DNA of 64,000 bases, taken from the NCBI GenBank assembly GCA_963839925.1, contig CAWIWV010000001.1, forward strand, positions 2,275,705-2,339,704, given 5' to 3'. Source of the DNA: Bog-756 sp963839925 (GTDB lineage Bacteria; Actinomycetota; Acidimicrobiia; Acidimicrobiales; RAAP-2). Below the pieces are notes generated by a model. The model ran no database searches. It saw nothing but the letters and a program-made list of their open reading frames with translations, and was not told the DNA's origin. Positions 33,970 to 42,869 of this stretch are shown piece after piece. The stretch's first letter is position 1; every line of letters starts with the position of its first letter. A program made the position numbers and the translations under genes.

Positions 33970-35135
33970 TCCCGGCCACTTCGAAACGGCAACCGGCCCG
34001 GCCCGGCCGGTGGGGGGCGGTGGTCGCCGCCGCCCTGATCAGCGCCACGGTGGCCGCCTGCGGGTCGACACCGAGCGGAACGACGACCGGCAGCGGGCCC
34101 CCGCCGGTGCCGCTGACCAGTTCGTCGACGGCCGGCGCGACGACCTGGGCCACCCTGGGCATGGGCCACCTGGACGACCCTCTCAACACCTTTTGGCAGC
34201 TGCTGGCCTTCGGCTCGTCGAGGTGGCGGGTGGCTACCCCGCCCGGCGTGGCCAGCAACGGGGGCCTGGCGGCGGCGGTGACGGCCACGTCGGTCCTGGC
34301 CGGGTTCGGCCCGTCCCAGGACCTTCGCTTCTCCCCGGTGGCCGTCACCACGAACGGAGGTGCCGGCTGGCAACCGGGTGTTCTGCCGGCGGCCCTGGTG
34401 CGGGCACCGGACGCCCTCACCACCGGAAGCGGAGGGTCGGCGGCGGTCCTGGCCGACGGCGCCGGCGGTTCCGTGGTCGCCACCTCGGGCTCCCTGACCT
34501 CGTGGTCGCCGGTCACCAGTGCCAGGTTGCTGCGGCGGAGCGCCGCGGTGGGCGCCTGCCGGTCACTCACCCTCACCGCCATCGCCATCGAACCCGGTGG
34601 GGGCACACTGCTCGGAGGGGCCTGTCCGGGATCCGGACCGGGGCTGGTCGAGTCGACACCCACCGGTTGGAAGGCCGTCGACCTCGACCTGGGTCGGGGT
34701 GCCCCAACCCAGGTCCTGCGGATCGAAGCGACCGAGGGTGGGGTCACGGTGGTATCCACGGACGGCACGGGGCCATCGGCCCGCGTGTTCGTCAGCTGGA
34801 GCAAGGGGGTGAACAACTCGTGGGTAACCTCGACCGGCCTCCCACTGGGTGGGAGCACGCTCCTCTCCACCGGGGTGTCCGCCTCTGGCGCGGTTGTGGT
34901 GACCCTGCGCCCTCAGGGCGGCGGCCCCCGGTCCGCCACGGTGACACGGACGGCCGGGTGGGGGTTCCTACCCCGCCCGCCTCGGGGGACGGCGTCGGTG
35001 GTCCCCACCCCGTCGGGAAGTTATCAGGCGCTCGCACCTTCGGGGTCGGTCCTGTCGGTGTTCGGCCTGTTCGGTGGAGCGTGGCACACCGTCCAGACGC
35101 TCCACGTCCCCATCCCCTACGGTTCCTCCGATTGA
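33966..35135 (+). CDS. putative secreted lipoprotein, beta-propeller-like
   Basis: A 389-residue protein with an N-terminal basic-hydrophobic signal and the lipobox-like AAC at about residues 31-33, followed by a Ser/Thr/Pro-rich linker. The rest has repeated strand-rich units (WRVATPPGVAS, VAVTTNGGAGWQPG, VESTPTGWKAVDLDLG, WVTSTGLPLGG), suggesting a sialidase- or YCF48-like propeller; this is by eye. The GTG start overlaps the stop of the SCO1-fusion gene (GTGA), so the two are translationally coupled. Convergent with the CtaG gene; the coding ends overlap by 19 bases. Confidence 0.75.
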   Translation: MIPATSKRQPARPGRWGAVVAAALISATVAACGSTPSGTTTGSGPPPVPLTSSSTAGATTWATLGMGHLDDPLNTFWQLLAFGSSRWRVATPPGVASNGGLAAAVTATSVLAGFGPSQDLRFSPVAVTTNGGAGWQPGVLPAALVRAPDALTTGSGGSAAVLADGAGGSVVATSGSLTSWSPVTSARLLRRSAAVGACRSLTLTAIAIEPGGGTLLGGACPGSGPGLVESTPTGWKAVDLDLGRGAPTQVLRIEATEGGVTVVSTDGTGPSARVFVSWSKGVNNSWVTSTGLPLGGSTLLSTGVSASGAVVVTLRPQGGGPRSATVTRTAGWGFLPRPPRGTASVVPTPSGSYQALAPSGSVLSVFGLFGGAWHTVQTLHVPIPYGSSD

Positions 35136-36061
35136 CGGCCGCCGGCCCGTTGGGCGGGCGGCCCGGACGGCGGGGCGGTGGGAAGGGCGGTCCAACCCAG
35201 CGGAGCGTCGGCGCCGTCACCACGGTCGGCCCGTTCGAAGTGGCGCTGGACGTCGGCCCACACCAATGGGTCCTCGGCCTCGGCGTGCTCGTCGGCCCGG
35301 AGCAGCATGACCGTGCCCACCGTCAGGAGCACGATGATCATGGTGAGCTTCGAGACGAACCCCCCGATCTGCTGGTCGTTGAGCGGAGGGAGTCCGATGG
35401 CCATCCGGGAGCTCCTGAAGGTCGGGTAGAGGGGATGGGGGGCGAGGATGAGGGCGAACGACAAGAAGGCAGGGATCACCCCCTGGCCGCCGAGGTAGCC
35501 GAGGCGGAGGATCGGTTTCAGTCGGGGGAGGCCGGGAACCCGCCCGAGGACTGGAAGCCAGAGCACGAACCCAGCCACCAGCACGGCGCTGTCGAGGCCG
35601 GCCCGGAGGGCGGGGGAAGAAGCTTGGGCCCGCACGACGAACGGGAGGGTGGACCCCACCAGCAAGACGGTGACGGTGGCGATGGCCACCGCCGGCCGCC
35701 GCAATCGCACGAGCGCCGCGTCGACCAGGGCCGGGCGGGTCAGGCGCTCGAGGACGTCGTAGGGCAGCCCCAGGATGAGCAGGGGGGCCGCCCCGAGGAC
35801 CAGGAGCAGGCGTTGCACCATCAGGACAGTCAGCGACCAGTGGGCAGCCAGATCGGCGACGGGCCAGGTCAGCGCCAGGACCAGGCTGGTCAGCGCCCCG
35901 ACGAACAGCAGGATCTGGTGGCGGGTCCAGGCCACCGGAGCCTCGTCGGTCCGCAGGTGTCGGTGAGCCGTCACGACGACGGCGACGCCCAGGCCCAGGA
36001 TCAGCCAGGTGACCCCGTGGAGGTCCCAGCCGTAGGGACCCGCCGAGGCGGTCGCGCTCAC
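35117..36061 (-). CDS. CtaG-family cytochrome c oxidase assembly protein (1)
   Basis: A 314-residue protein with about seven membrane spans. LGLGVAVVVTAHRHLR, TWPVADLAAHWSLTVLMVQR, and LVLGAAPLLILGLP are typical of the caa3-type CtaG family (PF09678), which helps assemble the copper centre of cytochrome oxidase. The conserved His in AAHWSLTVLMVQ corresponds to the family's metal-associated region. A Pro-rich C-terminal tail is extra. The start is GTG 36061. It is divergent from a second CtaG gene, with about 100 bp between starts. Confidence 0.85.
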   Translation of the reverse strand: MSATASAGPYGWDLHGVTWLILGLGVAVVVTAHRHLRTDEAPVAWTRHQILLFVGALTSLVLALTWPVADLAAHWSLTVLMVQRLLLVLGAAPLLILGLPYDVLERLTRPALVDAALVRLRRPAVAIATVTVLLVGSTLPFVVRAQASSPALRAGLDSAVLVAGFVLWLPVLGRVPGLPRLKPILRLGYLGGQGVIPAFLSFALILAPHPLYPTFRSSRMAIGLPPLNDQQIGGFVSKLTMIIVLLTVGTVMLLRADEHAEAEDPLVWADVQRHFERADRGDGADAPLGWTALPTAPPSGPPAQRAGGRQSEEP

Positions 36062-36160
36062 ACCGCGATTCTACTGCCGACCCGGCCGGCAGTCCCAGGG
36101 TAATGTCGGCCGCGTCGGACGAGGAGGGGCTGTCGCCTCCCGTCAGGCGAGGATGGTGCG

Positions 36161-37018
36161 ATGCAGCTTCCGCCGTACTGGCACGTGACGCCGATCGCCG
36201 TGGTGGCCGTCGTGCTGGGAGCGGTCCACGAACTCGGCCTGCGGCGGTTGGCCGTTCGCCAGACGCCGGAGCACCGCCGGGCCAGCCGGCGACGGACCTG
36301 GGTTCTCTACGCCGGCCTGGCCGGACTGCTGCTGGCGGTATCGGGTCCGATGGAACGGTGGGCGATGGGATCGCTCCGGGCCCACATGGTCCTGCACGTG
36401 GTGGAAATGTTCTACCTGCCACCGTTGCTGATCCTCGGGGCGCCCTGGGTCGGATTCCTCTTCGCCCTCCCGGTCGGACCCCGCCGGCGTCTGCTGCGGT
36501 GGTACTACGACCCCCGCCGACGCTGGGGAATTCGCCGTCTGTGGAGCAGTGTTTCTCAACCCCTTGTGGCCGTGGTGCTGTTCAACGGCGTGATGGTGCT
36601 GTGGCACATCCCCCGGGTGTTCGACTGGGCGTCGTACCGTGGCTGGGTGATGGACTGGCTGATGGCCCCGAGCTTCGTGGTGGTGGGTCTGCTGTTCTGG
36701 CGCATCATCCTCCCCTCGCATCCGTGGCCCCCCCGGGGGTCGACCCGGGTCCAGATCGGGGCCATCGTGGTCACGGCGTTCGAGATGCTGGTGCTGGCGA
36801 TGGCCCTGTCCATCTTCACCAAGTCCCCCTGGTACTCCATGAACATCCTGATGGAGGGTCCGGCCGGTGCCCTCCGGGACCAGCGCTTCGCCGCCGGGAT
36901 CCTCTGGATCTGTGGGGACTTCTGGGCGATCCCGGCGCTGGTCCTGGTCGGTTACAGGTTGTACGGACGGAGCGGGGGCGTGTCGGCCCAACTTGAGCGG
37001 GCCCTCGGGCGCGCGTGA
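36161..37018 (+). CDS. CtaG-family cytochrome c oxidase assembly protein (2)
   Basis: A 285-residue membrane protein with about seven spans. SGPMERWAMGSLRAHMVLHV, VEMFYLPPLLILGAPW and VLWHIPRVFDWAS match the CtaG family (Hx3H in HMVLHV; WHxP later). It differs strongly from the divergent neighbour, so the two are ancient paralogues with perhaps separate partners. The start is ATG 36161. It lies upstream of the oxidase genes. Confidence 0.88.
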   Translation: MQLPPYWHVTPIAVVAVVLGAVHELGLRRLAVRQTPEHRRASRRRTWVLYAGLAGLLLAVSGPMERWAMGSLRAHMVLHVVEMFYLPPLLILGAPWVGFLFALPVGPRRRLLRWYYDPRRRWGIRRLWSSVSQPLVAVVLFNGVMVLWHIPRVFDWASYRGWVMDWLMAPSFVVVGLLFWRIILPSHPWPPRGSTRVQIGAIVVTAFEMLVLAMALSIFTKSPWYSMNILMEGPAGALRDQRFAAGILWICGDFWAIPALVLVGYRLYGRSGGVSAQLERALGRA

Positions 37019-37034
37019 CGTCGGCGGGTCGGAG

Positions 37035-37437
37035 TCAGACCGGCTGTTCCCGTCCGGACTCGTCCGCGGCCTCGAGTCGCCGCACGTAGCGGTTCCACGC
37101 GGCCAGGTCCTCGTCCGGGGAGGTGGACGTGGCCGGTGTCGACGCCCGAGCCGACTCCACCCGCTGCCGCGTCGACGGCATCCGGACACGGTCGGTCCCG
37201 TGGAGGAGGTTCCACCACATGTACAGGGCGAATGCGGCGAACAACGGCCACTCGAAGACGTAGATCCAACTGAAGCTGTGACCGTCCAACGCGCGCCAGC
37301 AATTCGAAGGCGAAGGCGCCGCAGCAGAGGGTCAGCCCCGCTGCCAGGGTGACGTGGAGCCAGAAGGCGTCCTTGCCGGTCAGTCGGACGGGCTGGCGAC
37401 CGACCGGCTGCCCCGGGTCGGGAGGGACCGGTTCCAC
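37035..37437 (-). pseudogene. small membrane protein, split by a frameshift
   Basis: Two overlapping frames combine into one protein of about 134 residues. The first gives RLTGKDAFWLHVTLAAGLTL, CCGAFAFELL; the second continues LDGHSFSWIYVFEWPLFAAF and ALYMWWNLLHG, then a polar tail ending ESGREQPV. The break is near 37297, where one extra base in TGGCGCGCG would explain it. The restored protein has two membrane spans. No function is known; it lies just after a CtaG gene and may belong to the respiratory set. A sequencing error is likely. Confidence 0.6.
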
Positions 37438-37586
37438 GCCCTCACGGTACCGCTACCCGGTCGCGCCCGATGGCGGGGAGCGAGCGCCCTCCCACTGGGG
37501 AGGCCTCTGTTGACGGGCCGATGGGGAGCGCCACCGTGGCCGTTGGTACCATGACCAACCGATCAGGGTGGAGGCCGGAGGACGCG

Positions 37587-37982
37587 ATGGTGGTTGACCG
37601 TGACCGGGCGGACCAGCCGTCAGGCCGACTGTGGACCGGCGATCACCTCGGCGCCGGGGCGACCGAGTGGTTCCGTCGGCTGTGGTCCGATCCCCGTCAG
37701 CGGCGACGACTGGTCCTCGGAACCGTGGCGGTGGCGGCCGTGGCCGCGATAGCGGTGGCCGCCCTCCTGTTCGCCTCCCTCGCCGGCGAGAGTCAGTCCT
37801 ATCGCGACGGGTACGCCGTCGGTGATTCGGTCTACACCTCCTTTGAGGACGCCAGCCTCACCGCCCAGCAGGCCTGTCGGGACCGGGGCAGCGAGCCGGG
37901 CCAGATCCCCCGCGGGGACGACGTGGACCAGTGGGTGTCGGGGTGCGTCGCCGGGTTCACGTTCGCCCAGTCCGACGAGTAG
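37587..37982 (+). CDS. single-span membrane protein, unknown function
   Basis: A 131-residue protein with one hydrophobic segment at about 47-68 (GTVAVAAVAAIAVAALLFAS) and an exported C-terminal domain containing two cysteines that could pair (QQACRDRGS and VSGCVAGFTFAQ). ATG 37587 follows GGAGGACGCG; an earlier in-frame ATG at 37551 is possible. No family recognised. Confidence 0.65.
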   Translation: MVVDRDRADQPSGRLWTGDHLGAGATEWFRRLWSDPRQRRRLVLGTVAVAAVAAIAVAALLFASLAGESQSYRDGYAVGDSVYTSFEDASLTAQQACRDRGSEPGQIPRGDDVDQWVSGCVAGFTFAQSDE

Positions 37983-38027
37983 GTCCGACCGCGGCCGCGG
38001 TGATACGAGCTGCCGGGGGTACAGGGA

Positions 38028-38297
38028 TCACTCCCCTGGCGGCCAGTGCTCGAGCAGGTCCGACTTGTACGCCAACACCAGTCCGAAGACCACGGTGTAG
38101 AAGCCGATCACGAACACGGTCAGCAGCAACTGGTTGTAGGTGATGACGGCCACCAGCACCAGGAAGGCGTAGAGGACGGCGGAGGCCCGGCCCTGCCAGG
38201 CCACGGGCACCACCGGGAATCCCTCGGCCCGCTTCTCGAACCAGAGTCCGGGGACGGGACGCCGCTCCGCGGGCGGGTCGACGTCAGAGGAACCCAT
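38028..38297 (-). CDS. small two-span membrane protein
   Basis: An 89-residue protein. After a Pro-rich N-terminus with WFEKRAEGFPVVPVAWQGRA come two membrane segments (SAVLYAFLVLVAVITYNQLL and VFVIGFYTVVFGLVLAYKS), then a short tail. It resembles small accessory membrane proteins encoded near oxidase genes but has no diagnostic motif. ATG 38297 is chosen because the ten residues further upstream are not protein-like. Confidence 0.65.
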   Translation of the reverse strand: MGSSDVDPPAERRPVPGLWFEKRAEGFPVVPVAWQGRASAVLYAFLVLVAVITYNQLLLTVFVIGFYTVVFGLVLAYKSDLLEHWPPGE

Positions 38298-38455
38298 GGA
38301 CCCACGGTACCGCCTGGCCCCGGCCACGGACCGGGCACGGTCGCGCCCGGGGCCAGGTGATTGCTTGGCTCGAAAAAGAGGCGTGACAGCTGATTCGATC
38401 GGCGCTACGTTTCCGATCGACGCTTCGAGGCGGAAGAGTTTCCGGGGGAAGCGAT

Positions 38456-39217
38456 GTGAAGGCTGGAAACGATGCGGTGACAGAAGAGGCGCAGGGATCA
38501 GGTAGTGCCGGGAGCGGGGAGACTGCCGCCGAGCATCGTCCCCGACCGATCGGGCTGGTCGTCACCATCCTGATCGCCGCGGTAGCCATCGGTGTCGTGG
38601 CCTTCCTGTTCCACCAGCAGGCCTACAAGTCCCCGGCTGGAACCCTAGTGGCCACGCCGGCGGGGACGGCCCGGGTCGCCGGCAAGACCATCCCCCATGT
38701 GACTCTTGCCTTCAATACCTACCCAGACTCGACGGGCATGGTCAACGGCCTGCCCATCCATCCGGGTGGAAACCCGGCGTGGCCGGCCTACGGACCCACC
38801 AACCAATTCCAGATCCCAGCCCACGCCCTGGTGACGGTGACGGTACGGCAGTACGACTCGGGCGGTTCCCTCAACAACCCGTGGTTCGCCACCGTGCGGG
38901 GCACCGTGGGCAACGTGGCCCTCGTCAACGGGAAGGCCGTCCACTCGATCGACCCCAACAACACCGGCCACACCTTCACCGTGCGAGGGGTGCCGGGAAC
39001 CGACCCCGGCTTCTTCTTGAGCGTGCCACTCCCAGCCGTCCCGGGGAACAACCAGACGGACAACGGCCAGTACGAGACGATCGTCTTCAGCTTCATCTCC
39101 GGCTCCAAGGGCACCTACGCCTGGAACTGCGAGTTCCCCTGCGGCACCCAGATCGCCAGCTTCGGAGGGCCGATGTCGGCCTTCGGCTTCATGTCGGGGT
39201 TCATCCATGTCGTCTGA
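38456..39217 (+). CDS. membrane-anchored cupredoxin-like protein
   Basis: A 253-residue protein with one N-terminal anchor (about 33-50) and a large exported beta-rich domain. Near the C-terminus YAWNCEFPCGTQIASFGGPM, SAFGFMSGFIHVV has the spacing of a type I copper or CuA-like loop (Cys, Cys, Met). An upstream histidine in NNTGHTFTVRG could be the first ligand. A blue-copper electron carrier such as a sulfocyanin relative is the best guess. GTG 38456 follows GGGGGAAGCGAT. The coding end overlaps the start of oxidase subunit II by 11 bases, which ties it to that operon. Confidence 0.7.
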   Translation: MKAGNDAVTEEAQGSGSAGSGETAAEHRPRPIGLVVTILIAAVAIGVVAFLFHQQAYKSPAGTLVATPAGTARVAGKTIPHVTLAFNTYPDSTGMVNGLPIHPGGNPAWPAYGPTNQFQIPAHALVTVTVRQYDSGGSLNNPWFATVRGTVGNVALVNGKAVHSIDPNNTGHTFTVRGVPGTDPGFFLSVPLPAVPGNNQTDNGQYETIVFSFISGSKGTYAWNCEFPCGTQIASFGGPMSAFGFMSGFIHVV

Positions 39218-40079
39218 ACCGTCGACGTCGTCCGATGGCCACGGAGGGGAGGACGAGGGTCCGGATCCGTCGCCCGAGCTGAAGCCGTTCTTCTCCCGTC
39301 CCGGCGGCAAGATCTTCATCATCTGGCTGGCCATGACGACGGTCGGGGTCCTGATCGGCTTCTACGCACCCCACCACCTGCTGCCGACCATGCTCTCGGA
39401 CCAGGGGACCAAGGTCTTCCAGACCATTGTCTTCTTCACGGTCCTGGCCGCCCCGGTGGCAGCGGTGGTCTACGGCATCGGCTTCTACAGCCTGGTGGCC
39501 TGGCGGGCCCGGGGGTTCGCCAAGAGCGACGACGCCCCGCCGGACGGGCCCCCGTTGCGGGGGGACGCCCCGGTCACCGCCCTGTGGGTGGGTACCTCCG
39601 CCGTCCTGGTCATCGTGCTCCTGGTGTGGGGACTGGGCTTCTTCCAGGCCGAGACGGTGGGTCATCCCGACACCCTCGAGGTCAACGTGACGGGGCAGCA
39701 GTGGCTGTGGACCTTCTCCTATCCCGATGCCGGCAACGTGGAGACACGGTCGCTCGTCCTCCCCATCAATCGCAACGTGCAGTTCAACGTCGCCTCCGTC
39801 GACGTGACCCACGGGTTCTGGCCGGCCGCCCTCGGCGTCCAGGTCGACGCCAACCCCAACACGGTGACGGTCATCCAAGCCACGCCGGACAAGCTCGGGG
39901 GTTTCACGGTGCGGTGCAGTCAGCTGTGTGGCATGTACCACTCCTTCATGTATGCCTCCGGTGCTGTCGTGACGCCACGGGCGTTCGCCACCTGGTTGCA
40001 CGCCCATGGGGCCACGGCGGCCAAGGCTTCCCAGGAGGCCGACCTCGACAGTTCCCGTTCGCTGGGGAGTCCGCAGTGA
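39207..40079 (+). CDS. ctaC: cytochrome c oxidase subunit II (CuA subunit)
   Basis: A 290-residue subunit that accepts electrons at the CuA centre. There is a polar N-terminus, then membrane segments at about 36-52, 72-95 and 130-148, one more than usual. The cupredoxin domain has QQWLWTFSYP, and the CuA ligands are His 202 (VTHGFW), Cys 237 and Cys 241 (CSQLC), His 245 and Met 248 (GMYHSFM). The start ATG lies inside the end of the cupredoxin-like gene. It is followed by subunit I, 88 bp later. Confidence 0.93.
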   Translation: MSSEPSTSSDGHGGEDEGPDPSPELKPFFSRPGGKIFIIWLAMTTVGVLIGFYAPHHLLPTMLSDQGTKVFQTIVFFTVLAAPVAAVVYGIGFYSLVAWRARGFAKSDDAPPDGPPLRGDAPVTALWVGTSAVLVIVLLVWGLGFFQAETVGHPDTLEVNVTGQQWLWTFSYPDAGNVETRSLVLPINRNVQFNVASVDVTHGFWPAALGVQVDANPNTVTVIQATPDKLGGFTVRCSQLCGMYHSFMYASGAVVTPRAFATWLHAHGATAAKASQEADLDSSRSLGSPQ

Positions 40080-40167
40080 GCCACCGGAACCTGGCGCCAC
40101 CACCCCCCGAACCGGTCGCGCTCACCACAGCCACCCGGCTTCGAGGACACAGGGAAAGGGGAACCTC

Positions 40168-42108
40168 GTGACCGTCGCCGCCGTGCCTCCCACTCTCTTG
40201 GAGGACACCCCCCTCTCCAGCCGCGCCGGCGGCTTCTACCGGAGGCAGAACGCCCTGACCGGTCTGATCGCCGGGGTCGTGCTCGGCTTCGTCGGCTGGA
40301 TCGTGGCCCACCAGACACTGCAGGGTTCGAACTGGGGCTCCGACATGGTGGTCACGGTGACCATGGTGGCCTGGGTAATCGGTTTCAACATCGGGGTGGG
40401 GACGTTCAACGCGCCGATCCGATGGATGCTCGGCCACGACCAGAGCTACGAGGACGAGCTCTACGCGGCGGGGGTGACGCAGGGGAAGTCCCGCTACTGG
40501 AAGTTCTGCACGGACCACAAGGTTGTCGGCACCCAGTACCTGGTGCTGGTGATGGTGCTGTTCGGCGTCGGCGGCATCCTGGCCATGATGATCCGCACCC
40601 AGCTGATCACGCCCCACTCCAGCTTCCTGTCTCCGAACACCTACAACGCCGTCGTCTCCGTGCACGGCATGTGCATGATCATCGCCACCATCATCATGGT
40701 GACGGGGCCCTTCACCAACTTCATCATGCCCATCATGATCGGGGCCAAGGACATGGCCTTCCCCCGGTTCAACGCCATGAGCTTCTGGGTGGTGGTCTCC
40801 GCAGTGCCGCCGTTGCTGGCCACGTTCTTCCTCGGAGGGGTCGACGCCGGCTGGACGACCTACGCACCCCTTTCGGTCCAGGCTCCTGCGGCCATGGACG
40901 CCTTCTGTATGACCATGATCACGTTCGTGGTGTCGGTCACCGTGGCCGGGATCAATACCATCGTGACCCTGGTGACCATGCGAGCCCGGGGCATGACACT
41001 CGGGCGGCTCCCCATCTTCACCTGGGCCTCCCTGGTCGGTGCCACCCTCAGCATCTACGCGATGCCGGCCCTGTTGATCGCGTTCACGGCCATGATCACC
41101 GACCGGGTGGTGGGCACCTCGTTCTTCGTGGCGGCCCAGGGGGGCACGGGCTGGTTGTGGGAGAACGCCTTTTGGATCTTCGGCCACCCCGAGGTCTACA
41201 TCATCCTCATCCCGCCGGTGGGGGCCATGCTCGAGGTGGCCTCCACCTTTGCCCGCAAGCCGCTGTTCGGCTACAAGGTGACCATCGCCGCCTTCACGGC
41301 AGTGGCCGGCCTGTCGGTCATGGTGTGGGCCCACCACATGTTCACCACGGGGTGGGCGCCCGACCTGGCCGGACCCTTCATGGTCACCACCGAACTGATC
41401 TCGATCCCGACCGGGATCATCTTCCTGTGCATCATCGGGACCATCTGGAAGGGCAGCATCTGGACCCGATTGCCCATGTACTTCGTATACCTGTTCCTGT
41501 GGAACTTCATCATCGGGGGAGTCACCGGCATCTACCTGTCGGACGTACCAGCCGACAACTTCTTCCACGGCGACATGTTCGTCACCGCCCACTTCCACTA
41601 CACCTTGCTGGGCGGGGCCATGATCGCGGCGGTGGCCGGGTTGATCTACTGGTTCCCAAAGATCACGGGAAGGATGCTCAACGAGCGGATCGGGAAGACC
41701 GCCTTCTGGATCATCGCCGTGGCCATCCAGATCACCTACTTCGGCCAGTTCTGGGAAGGGTTCCAAGGCATGCCCCGTCGGGTCGCCTACTACGACCCCA
41801 TCTTCCTGCGCGCCAACCAGATGACCAGCGTCGGCGGCTACCTGTTGATGTTCGGGTTTCTGGTGCTGCTCTACTGCATCATCAACGGGTGGCGTAGCGG
41901 CCGACCGGCCCCGGCCAATCCATGGCACGCCAAATCGCTCGAATGGAAGGTGCCGACCCCGGTACCCCTGGTCAACTTCGTGGTGGACCCGGTGGTGACC
42001 GCCGACCCCTACGGCTACGGGGAACCGGAACCGCGAGCCGGTGACGAGACTCCGGATCGCGGAACTGGTGCCAACCCTGTCGAGCGACCGTCCGGTGACC
42101 GGAGGTGA
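40168..42108 (+). CDS. ctaD: cytochrome c oxidase subunit I (haem-copper catalytic subunit)
   Basis: A 646-residue catalytic subunit with about 14 membrane spans. Visible: VSVHGMCMIIATIIM (low-spin haem His), FGHPEVYIILIPPVG (CuB His, cross-linked Tyr and the D-channel Glu region of A-type oxidases), VWAHHMFTTGW (CuB His pair) and HFHYTLLGG (haem a3 and a His). The C-terminus is a soluble tail. GTG 40168 after GGGGAACCTC was chosen; the frame upstream of it is the end of ctaC. Reduces oxygen and pumps protons with subunits II and III. Confidence 0.95.
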   Translation: MTVAAVPPTLLEDTPLSSRAGGFYRRQNALTGLIAGVVLGFVGWIVAHQTLQGSNWGSDMVVTVTMVAWVIGFNIGVGTFNAPIRWMLGHDQSYEDELYAAGVTQGKSRYWKFCTDHKVVGTQYLVLVMVLFGVGGILAMMIRTQLITPHSSFLSPNTYNAVVSVHGMCMIIATIIMVTGPFTNFIMPIMIGAKDMAFPRFNAMSFWVVVSAVPPLLATFFLGGVDAGWTTYAPLSVQAPAAMDAFCMTMITFVVSVTVAGINTIVTLVTMRARGMTLGRLPIFTWASLVGATLSIYAMPALLIAFTAMITDRVVGTSFFVAAQGGTGWLWENAFWIFGHPEVYIILIPPVGAMLEVASTFARKPLFGYKVTIAAFTAVAGLSVMVWAHHMFTTGWAPDLAGPFMVTTELISIPTGIIFLCIIGTIWKGSIWTRLPMYFVYLFLWNFIIGGVTGIYLSDVPADNFFHGDMFVTAHFHYTLLGGAMIAAVAGLIYWFPKITGRMLNERIGKTAFWIIAVAIQITYFGQFWEGFQGMPRRVAYYDPIFLRANQMTSVGGYLLMFGFLVLLYCIINGWRSGRPAPANPWHAKSLEWKVPTPVPLVNFVVDPVVTADPYGYGEPEPRAGDETPDRGTGANPVERPSGDRR

Positions 42109-42114
42109 GGTGCT

Positions 42115-42823
42115 GTGACGCTCACGACATCCGATCAGGCCACGCCGTCCGACGATCCCCAGGATGACGGACGCAGCATCGAGGCGGTGGCCGGACACCA
42201 CGAGACTCGGGAGCAACGGCATTTCAAGGAGCGTCTCGCCGTCTGGCTCTTCATCGCCGGTGACCTCGTCTTCCTCCTCATGGAGCTGTTCTTCTGGTTT
42301 TATCTCAGGGCTCTCAACACCAATGGGATGTGGCGCGGAGCCGACTGCACCAAGGCGAACCCCTGCACGGACGGTCTGGGGAACCCCATCACCGCCGAGA
42401 TTGCAAAGGCCGATCCGGCATGGACGCTGACCATTGCCGGGCTGACGATCATCGCCGCTCTGTTCGTGTCGGGCCACCGAGGTGGCCTCCCAGCGCCAGC
42501 GGAGCCGGGCCGCCATCGGCGGGAACGCGGCCGCGGCCCTGGTCTTCGTGGTAGCCGCCGTGGTCGTTCAGTGCCTGCAGTTCGGCCACCTGCCCTTCAC
42601 CACGATCGACGGCTCCTACGCTTCGGCCTTCACCTTCTTCATGGGATCGACCCTGGGTCATCTGCTCCTCCTCACCTTCCTGCTCTTCGCCCTGTGGAAC
42701 CGGGCCCGGCGCGGGAAGTACGACGGGGGTCACTGGTACCAGGTGCGAGTCAACCGGATCTTCGCGGTCTGGATCGCCATCTCCACCTGCATCCTGGCGC
42801 TGGTCATGGTGTTGTTCGCATGA
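42115..42823 (+). pseudogene. ctaE: cytochrome c oxidase subunit III, split by a frameshift
   Basis: A CoxC-type subunit. The first frame gives HFKERLAVWLFIAGDLVFLL and MELFFWFYLRALNTNG, then TIAGLTIIAALFVSGHR. The second frame, shifted by one base near 42478, continues VASQRQRSRAAIGGNAAAAL, then LQFGHLPFTTIDGSYASAF, LGHLLLLTFLLFALW and VNRIFAVWIAISTCILALVM. Together they make a normal five-span subunit III of about 236 residues. No other damage is visible, so a base-calling error is as likely as a true mutation. It starts with GTG 42115, six bases after the ctaD stop. Confidence 0.85.
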
Positions 42824-42869
42824 CGGACCGCCCGCCACCGGCCGCCGCGCTCCGCTCCTGAACAGGCCC

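Noticed and set aside
34010..36103. A 697-codon plus-strand frame across the lipoprotein and the CtaG gene
   Set aside because: Arg/Gly/Pro-rich shadow of two known genes with no homology and no ribosome binding site.
40006..40167. A 54-codon N-terminal extension of oxidase subunit I
   Set aside because: It lies mostly inside the end of ctaC in another frame, is not protein-like, and a ribosome binding site stands before GTG 40168.
39946..42516. An 856-codon open frame on the minus strand opposite oxidase subunits II, I and III
   Set aside because: It is the mirror of ctaD codon bias (rich in His, Asp, Gly and Gln, no domain) and has no plausible fold; the plus-strand genes are certain.
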